A stretch of DNA of 64,000 nt, from assembly GCF_028389875.1 (NCBI RefSeq), contig NC_084671.1, positions 29,011,083 to 29,075,082 of the forward strand, given 5' to 3'. Position 1 is the first letter of the stretch. The number at the start of each line of letters is the position of its first letter. Position numbers and translations under genes: made by a program. Origin of the DNA: Rhea pennata. Lineage: Eukaryota > Chordata > Aves > Rheiformes > Rheidae. The notes beneath the pieces are model-generated. The model worked only from the letters and a program-made list of their open reading frames with translations. It did no database searches and was not told where the DNA came from. Positions 25,201-34,490 of the stretch are shown one piece after another.

Positions 25201-28200
25201 TAGAGTAGATTCACAAAAGGTTTCATTGTAGCAGGGCACATTCCTTAACTTGCAAAACTAGCTTTAGAGGAGATTACTTTGTGGGTGATTAGCTCTTAAA
25301 TGCGTCTGCATTTGTGGTGTGTGAATTCCAAAGTCTTTATCAGGTGGAGGAGTACACAGTACTCAATCACAAACCTCTGCCCATGGGGAGAGGAAGAGCT
25401 GAACCTCAAGCTCACCGTGGAAAGCCAGATGTTTCAGAAGCACCGATATAGACCAGTGTTGTTGTAAAACTTCCCTTTTAAGATGAAGAGCCTCTTTACT
25501 GTTTTGTCTCACCTAACGCTGCTGATTCCTAGCATTTGGATTTTGGATGCTCTCCTGAAAGACTCCATAGATCTGTTGCAGTGTAGCGAGTCAGACAGTA
25601 ACACTGAACGAGGGATGTGAAGTTCTGACAATCAATCTCAAATACCTGCTTTTCAAAGCTAAATCTAGAGCACTGGCCTGCAGACCCTCCGTGTGTTCCT
25701 GAATGACTACTAGAGAACTGTGTATGACAACCACCTATTGACTGTCTTACAGGGCCTGCACACCTAAGGGGACAGACATGAGTGTTTGCAAGCTGGTGGC
25801 TTTGAGATTTTTGATTTTACTGGTCCCCAGTGGCCTGCTAGGCCACAGCAGCTGTCTACAGTTGATGTCTGAAACTAGGTTGCTGAGAGCCAAATGGCAC
25901 CATTGGCCATAATGGAGTTCTCCCTTGTAGGCAGGAGCTGGAAGTTTTAAAAGCAACTTCAGTGGCAGAGTCAGCTCAGAGTAGAGCACCCCCAGCAAGC
26001 CTGCTGTTGCTGAACCTCTAAGGTGAGGGGACAGGCAGGCATCTTCCAAAATGCCCTGTTACAGATATGCAGTGCTCAAAAATTTCTGTTGTGCTTGCTG
26101 TCTGGGCTGCACAGAGAAGGAAAGGAGCTGAGCAGTGCTTTGAACAAATTCAGGATGTATTAGGAGTTCTGAAACTTGGCTACTGCAGGTGTGGGGGCTC
26201 CTTAAGCAATTACTTCCGCAAGCAGGACTTCCCTGAACAGTCCAAATCAGACTCGGAAGGAACCTCTGTCCTTCACTGGAAAGGATTTCAGGGTAGCATG
26301 TAGATAGACTACGGCTGGAGTAGATACTACAGTTACTATAAGAATTGAGTAGAGCTACTGATTCTCTGGGTCCAGGCCTCGAAGCCACTTATTTACTGCT
26401 GTGTCCCAGCTAATACCTGCATTTCTGCATGGGTTTAATGCTGTGCATGACTGACCAGCCTGCCTGAGTACCCCAGGGTAGAACTGGTGCTGTGCAGCAT
26501 GTGGAGCAGCCATGTGGATGCCAAATCAGAGCTGGTACTGCAATCACAGCACTGCTGGACCCGAACTGATAAAACTCCACAAATCCTGCCTCACTTTGTC
26601 ACTAGCCCAGGAACTCTGAATAAGTAAGTGCCTCTTAATTAGTAAGTGTCACTGATTGCCTGTTCTAAGGTGACTTTTGAGGCTAGTCCCTATGGTCAGT
26701 AAGTCCAGTGCAAGCTATGGCTCAGCACTGAAATCTCCAGGGTTTGTTTTCTTGGTGAGTTACTTGTCCTTTGGGTTAGTGATTAAGATGTCTTTGTTCC
26801 TTCTTCACAGCTGCTCAAGCACTCTGTCCTCCAGCTTGGCACAGACTTGAATTCACATCTACTGTGACCTGGAATGTAGCAGTAACCGAAGTCAGGAAGT
26901 GCAAACTGCAGCAATCCTTCACTTGTTACTTTTAACAGGCATAGTTTGACCTGAGTGCATTTGTCCTTGCCGTTGTCTTCGTAGCTGGTAACTGAGTGCT
27001 GTGGCTAGCAGCTGTAAACAGTGAATTGATGCATATACACCAGTGCCAACACCTAGTGTAACTGTAGAGAGCAAAATGGGAATTGTATCTACAGGTGTCC
27101 CAGCCTCTTCGAATGCACGTCCTGAGTCCAGTCAGTGAAGCTGCTGTTGGCAGTAGCTATGTGGTTGTAAATGTTCTGACTTCCAGACAGCTGTATATTT
27201 GCGTGCTAAATGGTTTTTTTTGTTAAATCTTTTAGTGAACTTCGAAGCCCTGATCATTGTGATGTCTGTGGTGGGCGGAATGATCCTTATTATGTTGGGT
27301 GTCTGCTGCTGCTGCTGTTGTAGGAAAAAGAACAAAAAGCAAGTATTTTAAAGCTGTTCCCTCTTTTCCCAAAGAGTAGCTAAGATGCAACCACATACTT
27401 CTGTGGAAACTGAGAGCCAAATGCACCTAACAGGCTGTTCTGTCTGTCAGGTCAGACAAGGATGATGAGAGAGCTGCTAGAGAGCGAGAGAAGAGGAGGG
27501 TGCGGCAAGAAGAGAGGTGAGGTTCTGCTGGAGCAGCTATTTCTGTGCGAGCAAATCCAACACTGCATCAAGCTGCAGAATAGCTTGACTCCTGCCTGTG
27601 CTGTTTCAAATGCCATGTCAAGAAGGGGTGTGTGGCCTGGCATGTACAGTAAGTGGCTGATTCAGCCTCAGCGTGAGTGTAAACCTCATGAGCAAAATCT
27701 TTCTGCTATGACTTGTGGATACAGCATCAACTGTGTGTATCCCCTGCAAATTTCCTGAGGGCTGTTCACATGCGCTGGCCTCTGGTGCTTGCCTGTATCT
27801 TTTGGAAGCAGGGAGGTGCAAGGAGGCGAAGAACTATGATGGTTCTGATGCCAAAAACACCTGTTAACCTGGAGCTTCCTCATTTGGGAGGAAGCAGGGA
27901 GATGTGGTTCTTTTTTTTCTTTTTTCTTTATTTTTTTTGTCTTTGCAATCACAAATGTTTTTTTTTTTTTTTTTCTAGGAGAGCAGAGATGAAATCAAGA
28001 CATGATGAAATTCGAAGAAAATATGGTACAGTGGCTTATGCTAGCAATTCCAACTAAACTTTAGATCTAGCAACCTCTATATTCCTTGCTGTGGTTACAG
28101 CTATCTGGGACCAATTGGCCAGCAGGGAAAACAATTTCATTTCCCACATCTTGCTGACTTGCTCTGGTGCCCTCTGGGCGCAAGTCTAGAGATGTTCTGG

Positions 28201-29632
28201 TTATGGCTTGTGGTCTTATACAAGTACTGCTTGATTTGTGGGGCAGGAAAGGGGGACTGTTTAACACTCCATGGAACCTGTGTCCTTTTAAGACACTGAA
28301 TAAGAGAAACTGGTGGGTGTGACAAGAGGGAGGAAAAGCAGAAGCTGATACATATAGCACTAGCCATAAGCTGCTGTCCTTCAAAAATGGCCTTTCTGCA
28401 GTCTCATGTTCACCAAGCAGTCTGGGAGCAAACAGCATGAGGTGAAGGGATAGATGGGAGCTTGTGGTGTCCTACAGCTCTGACACAAAACGGGGTTAGG
28501 CAAGAACCTGGCTTTCTGAGTTTGGAGAGTAAGTCTCTGCAAGCAGAGACTTCTTGTGAAGGTAGCTTAGTCCACTCTGAGTTTTGGGGGAGTGTGTAAG
28601 CTTTTGGGGTTGTACTGTCCTTCATTCTGAGCAGATGGAGGTATCTCTACTGCCTGGCCATCTGTCTGTTTACTAGAGAGCTGCCAGATGCACTCAGTGT
28701 ACTGTGAGTGTGGCTGAGTGCTGAGTAGTCTGACTTGTGCACAGTGAGTATGGTGGTTTCTGTCTTTGGGGGTTCTGCAGAGGGAAAGCTGGAAAGCTTT
28801 TCTCCATCTGTAACTGCTGCCTGCTGCAGAGCCAGGTTTGGTGGAAGATCTTGGAGGGCCTCTGGCTGTGCTGGCTGCTGTGGTGGGGGGCAGAGCAGGT
28901 AAAGCAGTGCCCTAAGGAGGACTTCAAGCCAAGACACCTACTCTTGGAAATGGAAGAGCCATGTCTTGCCATGCCAAGGCTTTGTCTTGCTGCAAGCCTG
29001 ACTGCAGAATTTGCATCTTGAACAGCCAGAAGAGCAGAGATTTTTTTCTTAAAGGTGTTGGAGCTGGGAAAGCAGCCATCATAGTGGCTTGGTGACAGAG
29101 GCTTGTTGCTATGGCTCAGAAGTCAGGCTTGTGTTCTTTGCTCTGCTCTCTCCTGTTTTGTGAGAATGTGAGAGCAGGGAATCACTTCTAAGAATAGCTT
29201 TAATTTCATTTGTGATGGGGCTTTGGGGCTTTTGCTTTCATGTCCAGTTCGACATACAGAGCATGCAGAAGGGATGCTTTGAAAGAACAGTAGGGCTGCT
29301 TTACGTGGACTGCTGTGAAAGGAGTTTTGCCATCAGGCAGAATTTCTTAATGGATCTCTGCTGTGCAGAGGGGGAGATTAAAGTAAGAGCTATGCTAGAT
29401 ACAGCTGACTACATGTACAGCTCTTCACAGCTCAAGAAAGAACAGGTTTTTGCTTTCAGAAGGACAGCACTACCTGCACCCTCAAAAGACAGGAATAATG
29501 GAACTGTTACCAAGAGTAGACTTGCTGCTGCTGAGACTGAAATGCCTAGTAAGCTCCTGGATGTCTGAATGAATCTCTTCTCTTGCAGGCCTGTTTAAGG
29601 AAGAAAACCCTTACGCAAAATTTGAGAATTAA
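18967..29632 (+). CDS. PTTG1IP: PTTG1IP (PTTG1-interacting protein / PBF), full coding span, 7 coding exons
   Basis: Spliced CDS of 510 nt in exons 18967-19054, 22838-22890, 24080-24188, 27236-27338, 27451-27516, 27979-28025 and 29589-29632 gives 169 aa. Layout: signal peptide (about 1-23, Leu/Ala-rich); a cysteine-rich PSI-type ectodomain (about 30-83, with Cys 31, 39, 42, 48, 51, 57, 72, 82); N-glycosylation sequons NRS at 36 and NVT at 45; one membrane segment (about 86-106); a run of six Cys (107-112) that could be palmitoylated; a highly charged, probably coiled-coil cytoplasmic tail (113-156); and a C-terminal YAKF (164-167) that fits a YxxPhi internalisation signal. Known role of the family: it binds securin (PTTG1), promotes its nuclear entry, and traffics between plasma membrane, endosome and nucleus. 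The human protein is 180 aa, and most of the difference is at the N-terminus and signal-peptide junction. The start codon has a good context (G at -3 and +4) and lies in a CpG island. One intron uses a GC donor. Confidence 0.95.
19055..22837 (+). other. PTTG1IP: PTTG1IP intron 1
   Basis: Starts gtaggc and ends tttgcag, 3.8 kb. The first 200 bp belong to the CpG island; the rest is unremarkable unique sequence. Confidence 0.85.
22838..22890 (+). CDS. PTTG1IP: PTTG1IP coding exon 2 (start of PSI domain)
   Basis: A pyrimidine-rich acceptor ending tttgcag precedes a 53-nt exon encoding CHQYTNRSCEECLKNVT, followed by a perfect gtaagt donor. It carries both N-glycosylation sequons; the second (NVT) ends exactly at the exon boundary. 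Confidence 0.95.
22891..27235 (+). other. PTTG1IP: PTTG1IP introns 2 and 3
   Basis: Introns 22,891-24,079 and 24,189-27,235, both GT-AG, separated by exon 3. I see no repeats or RNA genes in them. Confidence 0.85.
24080..24188 (+). CDS. PTTG1IP: PTTG1IP coding exon 3 (rest of PSI domain)
   Basis: Acceptor gtctcag and donor gtaagt flank 109 nt encoding a segment that starts CLWCVSSQKCMEYP and ends SARWGVCW, the family signature with the conserved Trp-Gly-Val-Cys-Trp end of the ectodomain. Confidence 0.96.
27236..27338 (+). CDS. PTTG1IP: PTTG1IP coding exon 4 (transmembrane segment, Cys cluster)
   Basis: Acceptor cttttag. Encodes NFEALIIVMSVVGGMIL, more hydrophobic residues, six consecutive Cys and the basic stop-transfer run RKKNKK. 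I place the end at 27338 because a gcaagt donor (GC-AG intron) joins in frame to the next exon and reproduces the family sequence. The nearest GT (27343) would put the next exon out of frame and stop within a few codons. Confidence 0.88.
27339..27450 (+). other. PTTG1IP: PTTG1IP intron 4, GC-AG type
   Basis: Short 112-bp intron with donor gcaagt and acceptor ctgtctgtcag. GC donors make up about one percent of vertebrate introns and are usually spliced by the major spliceosome when the rest of the donor is strong, as here. Confidence 0.75.
27451..27516 (+). CDS. PTTG1IP: PTTG1IP coding exon 5 (charged cytoplasmic helix)
   Basis: Encodes SDKDDERAAREREKRRVRQ then EER, matching the conserved acidic/basic heptad-like tail that includes the nuclear-localisation region in the human protein. 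The intron before it is only 112 bp. The donor is gtgagg at 27517. Confidence 0.93.
27979..28025 (+). CDS. PTTG1IP: PTTG1IP coding exon 6
   Basis: Preceded by an unusually long T-rich tract (27,909-27,976) ending tctag. Encodes RAEMKSRHDEIRRKYG, nearly invariant in the family. The donor is gtacag, which is not a strong match to consensus. Reading on into the intron adds about ten codons before a stop at 28055-28057. Confidence 0.94.
28026..29588 (+). other. PTTG1IP: PTTG1IP intron 6
   Basis: 1.56 kb, gtacag to ttgcag. A 118-codon open frame at 29,212-29,568 lies in it but has no family resemblance. Confidence 0.85.
29589..29632 (+). CDS. PTTG1IP: PTTG1IP terminal coding exon 7
   Basis: Acceptor ctcttgcag. 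Encodes LFKEENPYAKFEN and stop. This holds the conserved tyrosine motif (YARF in human, YAKF here) that acts in endocytosis and is a reported Src-family phosphorylation site in human PBF. Confidence 0.95.
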
Positions 29633-30450
29633 CAGCATCTCCTGATCTGCCCAGCACAGATGGACAGTGCCCTCCTGCACAGAGCCACAAGGACTCTAGA
29701 TTTCACCTACCAAAAGCAAATCACAGAGATGCCACTTCCAGTTTCCCTTGCCACAAAAGATGGGTCAAATACTCAGTGATACTGTTACTCCCCACTCTGG
29801 ATACTCAATTTACTCCAGTGTTTTACTGTAGTAGCAAGACCAAACAGGGATACCTAGCCTTGCTATTTTTTTCCATTGCAGTGTTTGGAGCCCCTTCTGA
29901 AGATTTGTGCAGGAAAACTTGGTGGCAATATTGGAGAACTAAACACATGAATATTTCTTCTCACTCACCCCTTGGTTGCTAATTGAGTCCAAAACAATGC
30001 AAATAACCATCCTTATTCCCTGCCAAGGGCAGAAGCAACCTTGTGCATCTTCCTTGCTCCTTCCTCACTAAACAGCTGTTCACACTGAGTGAGGCTTTTG
30101 TCTCCCTCTTTCTTTCCTCTTCTAGTATAGGCAAAAGTTAGCAAGGGTTACTTGACCTATTGGTCAGAACAAGGCCTTAGCAGTTATTCCAAATGCCTGT
30201 GTTGTCTGTGCACATTACTATTCCTTTCAAAAAGCACAAACTTCTAATTATCTTGGGCCTTCATGAGAAGGCCCCGCTTGCACACTCTCACTTAGAGCTA
30301 ATCTGGGGAAACTCTACAACTCTTCTACCTCTGCGTGCCTTTCTAGATCTTCTCCTGGGCTTCTGACAGCCAAAGCTGATAGCAATACTATGGGATTCAG
30401 ATGCAACTGCAATATGTTGGCAATGTATTAAATTGATTTGATTACTACTC
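29633..30450 (+). other. PTTG1IP: PTTG1IP 3' UTR (proposed minimum extent)
   Basis: Non-coding sequence after the PTTG1IP stop. I found no AATAAA nearby. The best nearby signal is ATTAAA at 30,427-30,432, so the end is tentative and the true UTR could run farther into the spacer. Confidence 0.4.
30427..30432 (+). terminator. PTTG1IP: Possible PTTG1IP poly(A) signal ATTAAA
   Basis: Variant hexamer about 0.8 kb past the stop with no strong downstream element visible. It is listed because no AATAAA is nearer. Confidence 0.3.
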
Positions 30451-33400
30451 GAGTCTGAAAGAATTTAATTCTGCTTCCACATGAAGTATAGCTTGGCAGA
30501 CACTGCTGCTAACTATTCATTGAGAGTCCTCACTATGTTAAATTGCCCTGGCTATGGCAGTCTTGCTGTACCAGGCTGGCTGATAGACATGCTACTGCAC
30601 TCTTTCTTGAACCTGGCTCTTTGGGTCTGAGAATTGAGGTCAGTTGACCAAGATGTATGTTTGATAGTGTCCTGGAAAAATTGGCTGGGGATGGATGAGC
30701 TGCTTGTTATGAAATGAATCAGATCTTTGGGAGAGCTTGAAGCGTTTCTGATAATGCTGCTGACAGGAGTAACATGGGAAAATACTAAGATTGTCCCCTA
30801 TCTCCTGAGGCTTGCCTAAAATGCTTGATTTGAATTGCCAAACTTACCAGACCAGAGGGCTGTAAGACACAGTTTGAACTGAACTCTGGACTTGGTTAAA
30901 CTAAACCGTCTGTGAAACCTTGCTGCTGTTCCTGAGCTGTGCTATAACTGCGTAGAGCTCCTCAGTAGGTGCAAGAATCTGACTTCCTTTTGCCTGAACT
31001 GAATAGATGTGTAAGACTTGCAGGTAACTTTCAATCTGATCTGACTTTGTATCTGCTGCCAGAAGATACTCTGCTTCAGATGATAGAAACAGTAAATGAA
31101 TGACTTGACCAATGCTGAATGAGATTAGGTGTGTAACCTGAGTTATGCAAACTAGGCTTCAGAGTGCAGCATCAGAAGGAGAGGTACAAAGAGTCGAGTT
31201 GGGGTTGTCAAGCTCTTGTGGGTGCTTTCTCTTCATCTTCTGTCCTAGTCCATTGGATAGGCTGGGTATGAGGCAGTGGGTGCTATGGCTGACAGCTGCT
31301 GTGCCTGGGGATGATACAGTTTTCCCAATCTTTCCCCCAGTAGAGGCTGCAAGGCTCCTGCTTGCTCAGCTTCTCTTGGCCAAGCTTGTGAGAGCTTAAG
31401 AGCCATAAGTGCTCCTAGAGGTGAGGTGGGAGGAGGTGACAGCAAAGTGTGTCTAATTGTGTATGTCTGGGAAATGATGCTTTAAGAGCCCCCTCCGTGT
31501 CCTGCACTTGATTTGAGATCTCCTTGTGCAACCTGTCTTATGCTCATGGAAACCTAAGCATGGGGGATGGTAAGGGCGAGTGAAAACAGATGAAGATCAT
31601 GATTCACTTCTGTTTAACTGAGTATGCTGGCCTGGAGGGTTTTTTTGTTGCCCAGCTGACTGAACATACAGAGGGCCCAACTGGTTCTTTGTTTAGTCAT
31701 GAGCAATGCATGGAGGCAGCTGGTGCTGAACTGTATAGCTGTTAGCACTGTGGGTGTTGAGCACGAGGTTTGTACCTCCTGCCTTTGCCTCTCCCGGGTT
31801 GTGATGAGCTATGTTCCTTCCTGCCAAGCCAAGCAGTTTCTGCTGGTGTGGTGGGAGGCAGGTAAGATCCCTTAAGACTGACCTGCAGTGAAGTGGGAGT
31901 TCCTCAGGCTACAAGTGCTTCAGCTGATGCTGTCCCCCACCATGGTTCCTGGCATGCAATGGTGGTGGCTTTGAAAACAGCAGGGTTGAAGGATCCCTGT
32001 AGCCAGGTTCCCCTCTCAAAGCATGGGGAGAGGACTCCATGCCCAGTCTACTCTGTCCTCATCTGCTTAACCAGGGCAGAGGGAACTGCCTTCTCTATAG
32101 AAGAGTTTCCCTGCATGGATGAAGTTTGACTGCTTTCTAGGATTACAGGTGCTTACCAGCAGACAGCATGACATGTTGCCCGGAGAGCAGTGGTTATCAG
32201 TGTCCTGCCTGGCTGCAGCTGAGCAGAAGCACTGTCCTCTGTGCTCATACTGGGCTCTAGCATCTCTCACCTGCATGTGTCTCTACTAGCCTATCATGGA
32301 GTTTCTGTTAATTTTTCCGATTGTTTTGTGATTGTATCACATGGCTGACATGAGACTGAAAAGCTGGCAACCCCTTTGACTCAGATGGTTGAAGGTGAAG
32401 GGGTGAAGCTGGGGTCTTATGCTTCTCTGAGCTGCCTGCCCAACTCTGGAGAAGGAAATATGCCCGCACTAACAGCCCTGGCAGGAATATGTGAATTGTC
32501 AGCTGAATGTAGGGTGGGCATGTGGAATGGAGAAGTTAGGGCATGCTACAGGCAATTTGCTCTCCCAAGCATAACAAACATCTCCTTTGCTTCAAAGCTG
32601 CTGGAAGACGAAATACCCATCTTACTCTTATCTGCGTTTGAAAGGAGAGGGGACTAGCAGAGTCAGAGCCATTTGTCTGGGGAAGTGTCTCCTAATCCTA
32701 GTGCTTTGCAAATAGGAAATGCAAAGATCAGGCTGTGGAGTCTGGTGTCTGGGGAAGAGCCTTTATGAGGACTGAGTCCCTGTACTCAGGCCACTGCGTG
32801 CTGTACCTGGCACCTGCTCTGGGGCTGGAGGGAGATGTCTGTACGGATGGAGACAGCAGTCCAGCGAGTGCCATAGCCAATGACCCGAGAGCTTGCTTCA
32901 TTAAGCACTGCATGCATGGCCAAGGATGACATGCGCTTGGAGAATGTGAGAAAAAAAACGTCAGAGGAACAGATTTAAAGGGTGCAAATGGGAAGTTGGC
33001 CCTGAGCCAGGGGACAGTCACACCTACAGTGTTGTGATCGCCTACAGGACTGCCCTGCATAAGGAAATGTGCAGGATGAAGCTGGTGCTGGGCTGATTTG
33101 TAGCGCAGGGCATGGCTGAGTGGGTCTGCGCTTTGGGGCTGGAGGTGCTGAAGCATGCTGAAGGGGGCAGCTGAGGCCAGTGAGCAAAGGGTGGCCCTGG
33201 AAGAGATGGAGGCTGCCTCTACCTGGACTGCTCTCCTATTTAATAGGAAAGGTGGGTACTAGAAGGGATAAAAAAAAAAAAAAACTTCCTGAAAGAAATT
33301 AAATATGCAGATAAGATCTGGGCTGTAAATTCCAGCTCCGTGAGTCTGGTGACTCTGAGGGACAGGTGAGTTGTGGCTGGCTGTTGAAAGTCAAGCTCTG

Positions 33401-33959
33401 CAGTGACACACAGGCCATGCGTGATCAGGAGTGGCACTTCCCCACCCTGTGCCTGTGTCGTCCGGGCGGTGGACAGGAGAAACTACTCAAGAGGCTTCAA
33501 ATGATCCTCTTTGCACATGTAACCAGCGTGGGTGCCACGCTCCCCTCTCCAGGTGACTGCTGGTATCAGACATGGCTCTTTCAAGCAATGGAGACGGAAG
33601 GCTCCTGTGCTGCTGAACTCTCCCCTTGGGAAGAGAGGGAAAGGGCTGGGGGTAGGAGGGGTAAAGCTTTATTCTCTCCGTCCTTGCTGCTCAGCCCTCG
33701 CTCCTCCCCAATGGGGATGAGGAAAGGCAAACTTGTGCACAGATGCACAATCCCATCCCACTTGGGGGGTTGGGTTTGAACGCAGCTGGATTTACCCAGC
33801 AGCCAAGTGCATCTGTGAATGGCTGTGGCGCCTTGGACCCCTACAGGCACCGGAAAGCTGACATGAAAGCGGGAAAACAGGGAAACGATGAGCAAGGAGC
33901 CGGCTGGCCCCTTTTCACAGGGTCTCTGCTGGCAGTGGGCTGCCTTCCCCTTCTGCCGC
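30451..33959. other. Spacer between PTTG1IP and SUMO3
   Basis: No gene, RNA or transposon recognised. A poly(A) run sits at 33,270-33,284. Part of it may be an extended PTTG1IP 3' UTR. Confidence 0.5.
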
Positions 33960-34215
33960 GCGGAAGCGGCTGGGTTGCAAATACCCCTCCACAGCCGCCC
34001 CCGCCATGCCGAAGCACGAGGTGGGCGGCTGCCTGTCACGGCGGGCGCGGGGAGCGGGGGAAGGGGGCCCCGCCCCTCCCCCACCCGCGGCCCCGCCCCT
34101 CTCGCGCGCTTCCGGGTCCCCGTGACGCACTTTCTAGAGCTGCCTCCGAACGGCGCGCGCTCCCTCACTCCCGCCCTTCCCCCCCCACCCCGGCCGAGGG
34201 GCAGCCTCCCGCCGT

Positions 34216-34230
34216 CGCGCGCGCGCGCGC
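34216..34230. repeat. (CG)n tract, SUMO3 promoter
   Basis: Alternating CG over 15 bases, a candidate Z-DNA-forming element about 240 bp upstream of the SUMO3 ATG. Confidence 0.8.
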
Positions 34231-34239
34231 ACCGCTCCC

Positions 34240-34265
34240 CACGTGACACCGAGCGGCGGCCAATC
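34240..34265 (+). promoter_or_regulatory. SUMO3: E-box (CACGTGAC) plus CCAAT box
   Basis: CACGTGAC fits USF/MITF-TFE family binding and CCAAT fits NF-Y. They lie about 205-230 bp upstream of the SUMO3 ATG, a usual position for proximal promoter elements. Binding itself is inferred. Confidence 0.5.
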
Positions 34266-34291
34266 GGGGCCGCTGGCGCGGCGGCCACGGT

Positions 34292-34323
34292 GGGGGGAGG
34301 GGGGAGAAGGGGGCGAGGCGGGG
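34292..34323 (+). other. G-quadruplex motif upstream of SUMO3
   Basis: Four G runs (6, 6, 5 and 4 G) at 34,292-34,297, 34,299-34,304, 34,309-34,313 and 34,320-34,323, with loops of 1, 4 and 6 bases, a textbook intramolecular quadruplex pattern. Confidence 0.65.
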
Positions 34324-34393
34324 CGCGCGCGCTCGCGCTCGCGGGCGGTTGGCGGCTGGCGGCGGGAGTCGAGCGCGCGGGCCGTTGCCCTCA

Positions 34394-34411
34394 GCGCGCG
34401 CGCGCGCGCGC
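34394..34411. repeat. (CG)n tract, SUMO3 5' region
   Basis: Nine alternating GC/CG steps about 60 bp before the SUMO3 ATG, immediately before a long C-rich tract (34,412-34,469). Confidence 0.8.
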
Positions 34412-34469
34412 CGCCTTCCCCTCCCCTCCCCCCTTCCCCCCCCCTCCCCCCCGTCCCGTCCCCGCCGCC

Positions 34470-34490
34470 ATGTCGGAAGAGAAGCCCAAG
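34470..34490 (+). CDS. SUMO3: SUMO3 coding exon 1
   Basis: Only 21 coding bases, MSEEKPK, followed by gtgagg. The ATG has gcc immediately upstream (purine at -3) and is preceded by a long C-rich tract. Confidence 0.96.

Noticed and set aside
29212-29568. 118-codon open frame in PTTG1IP intron 6
   Set aside because: Lies wholly in an intron, no family resemblance, ends before the true acceptor.
33270-33284. A15 run as evidence of a retrocopy
   Set aside because: No gene-like sequence precedes it on either strand and no flanking duplication is seen; a plain homopolymer.
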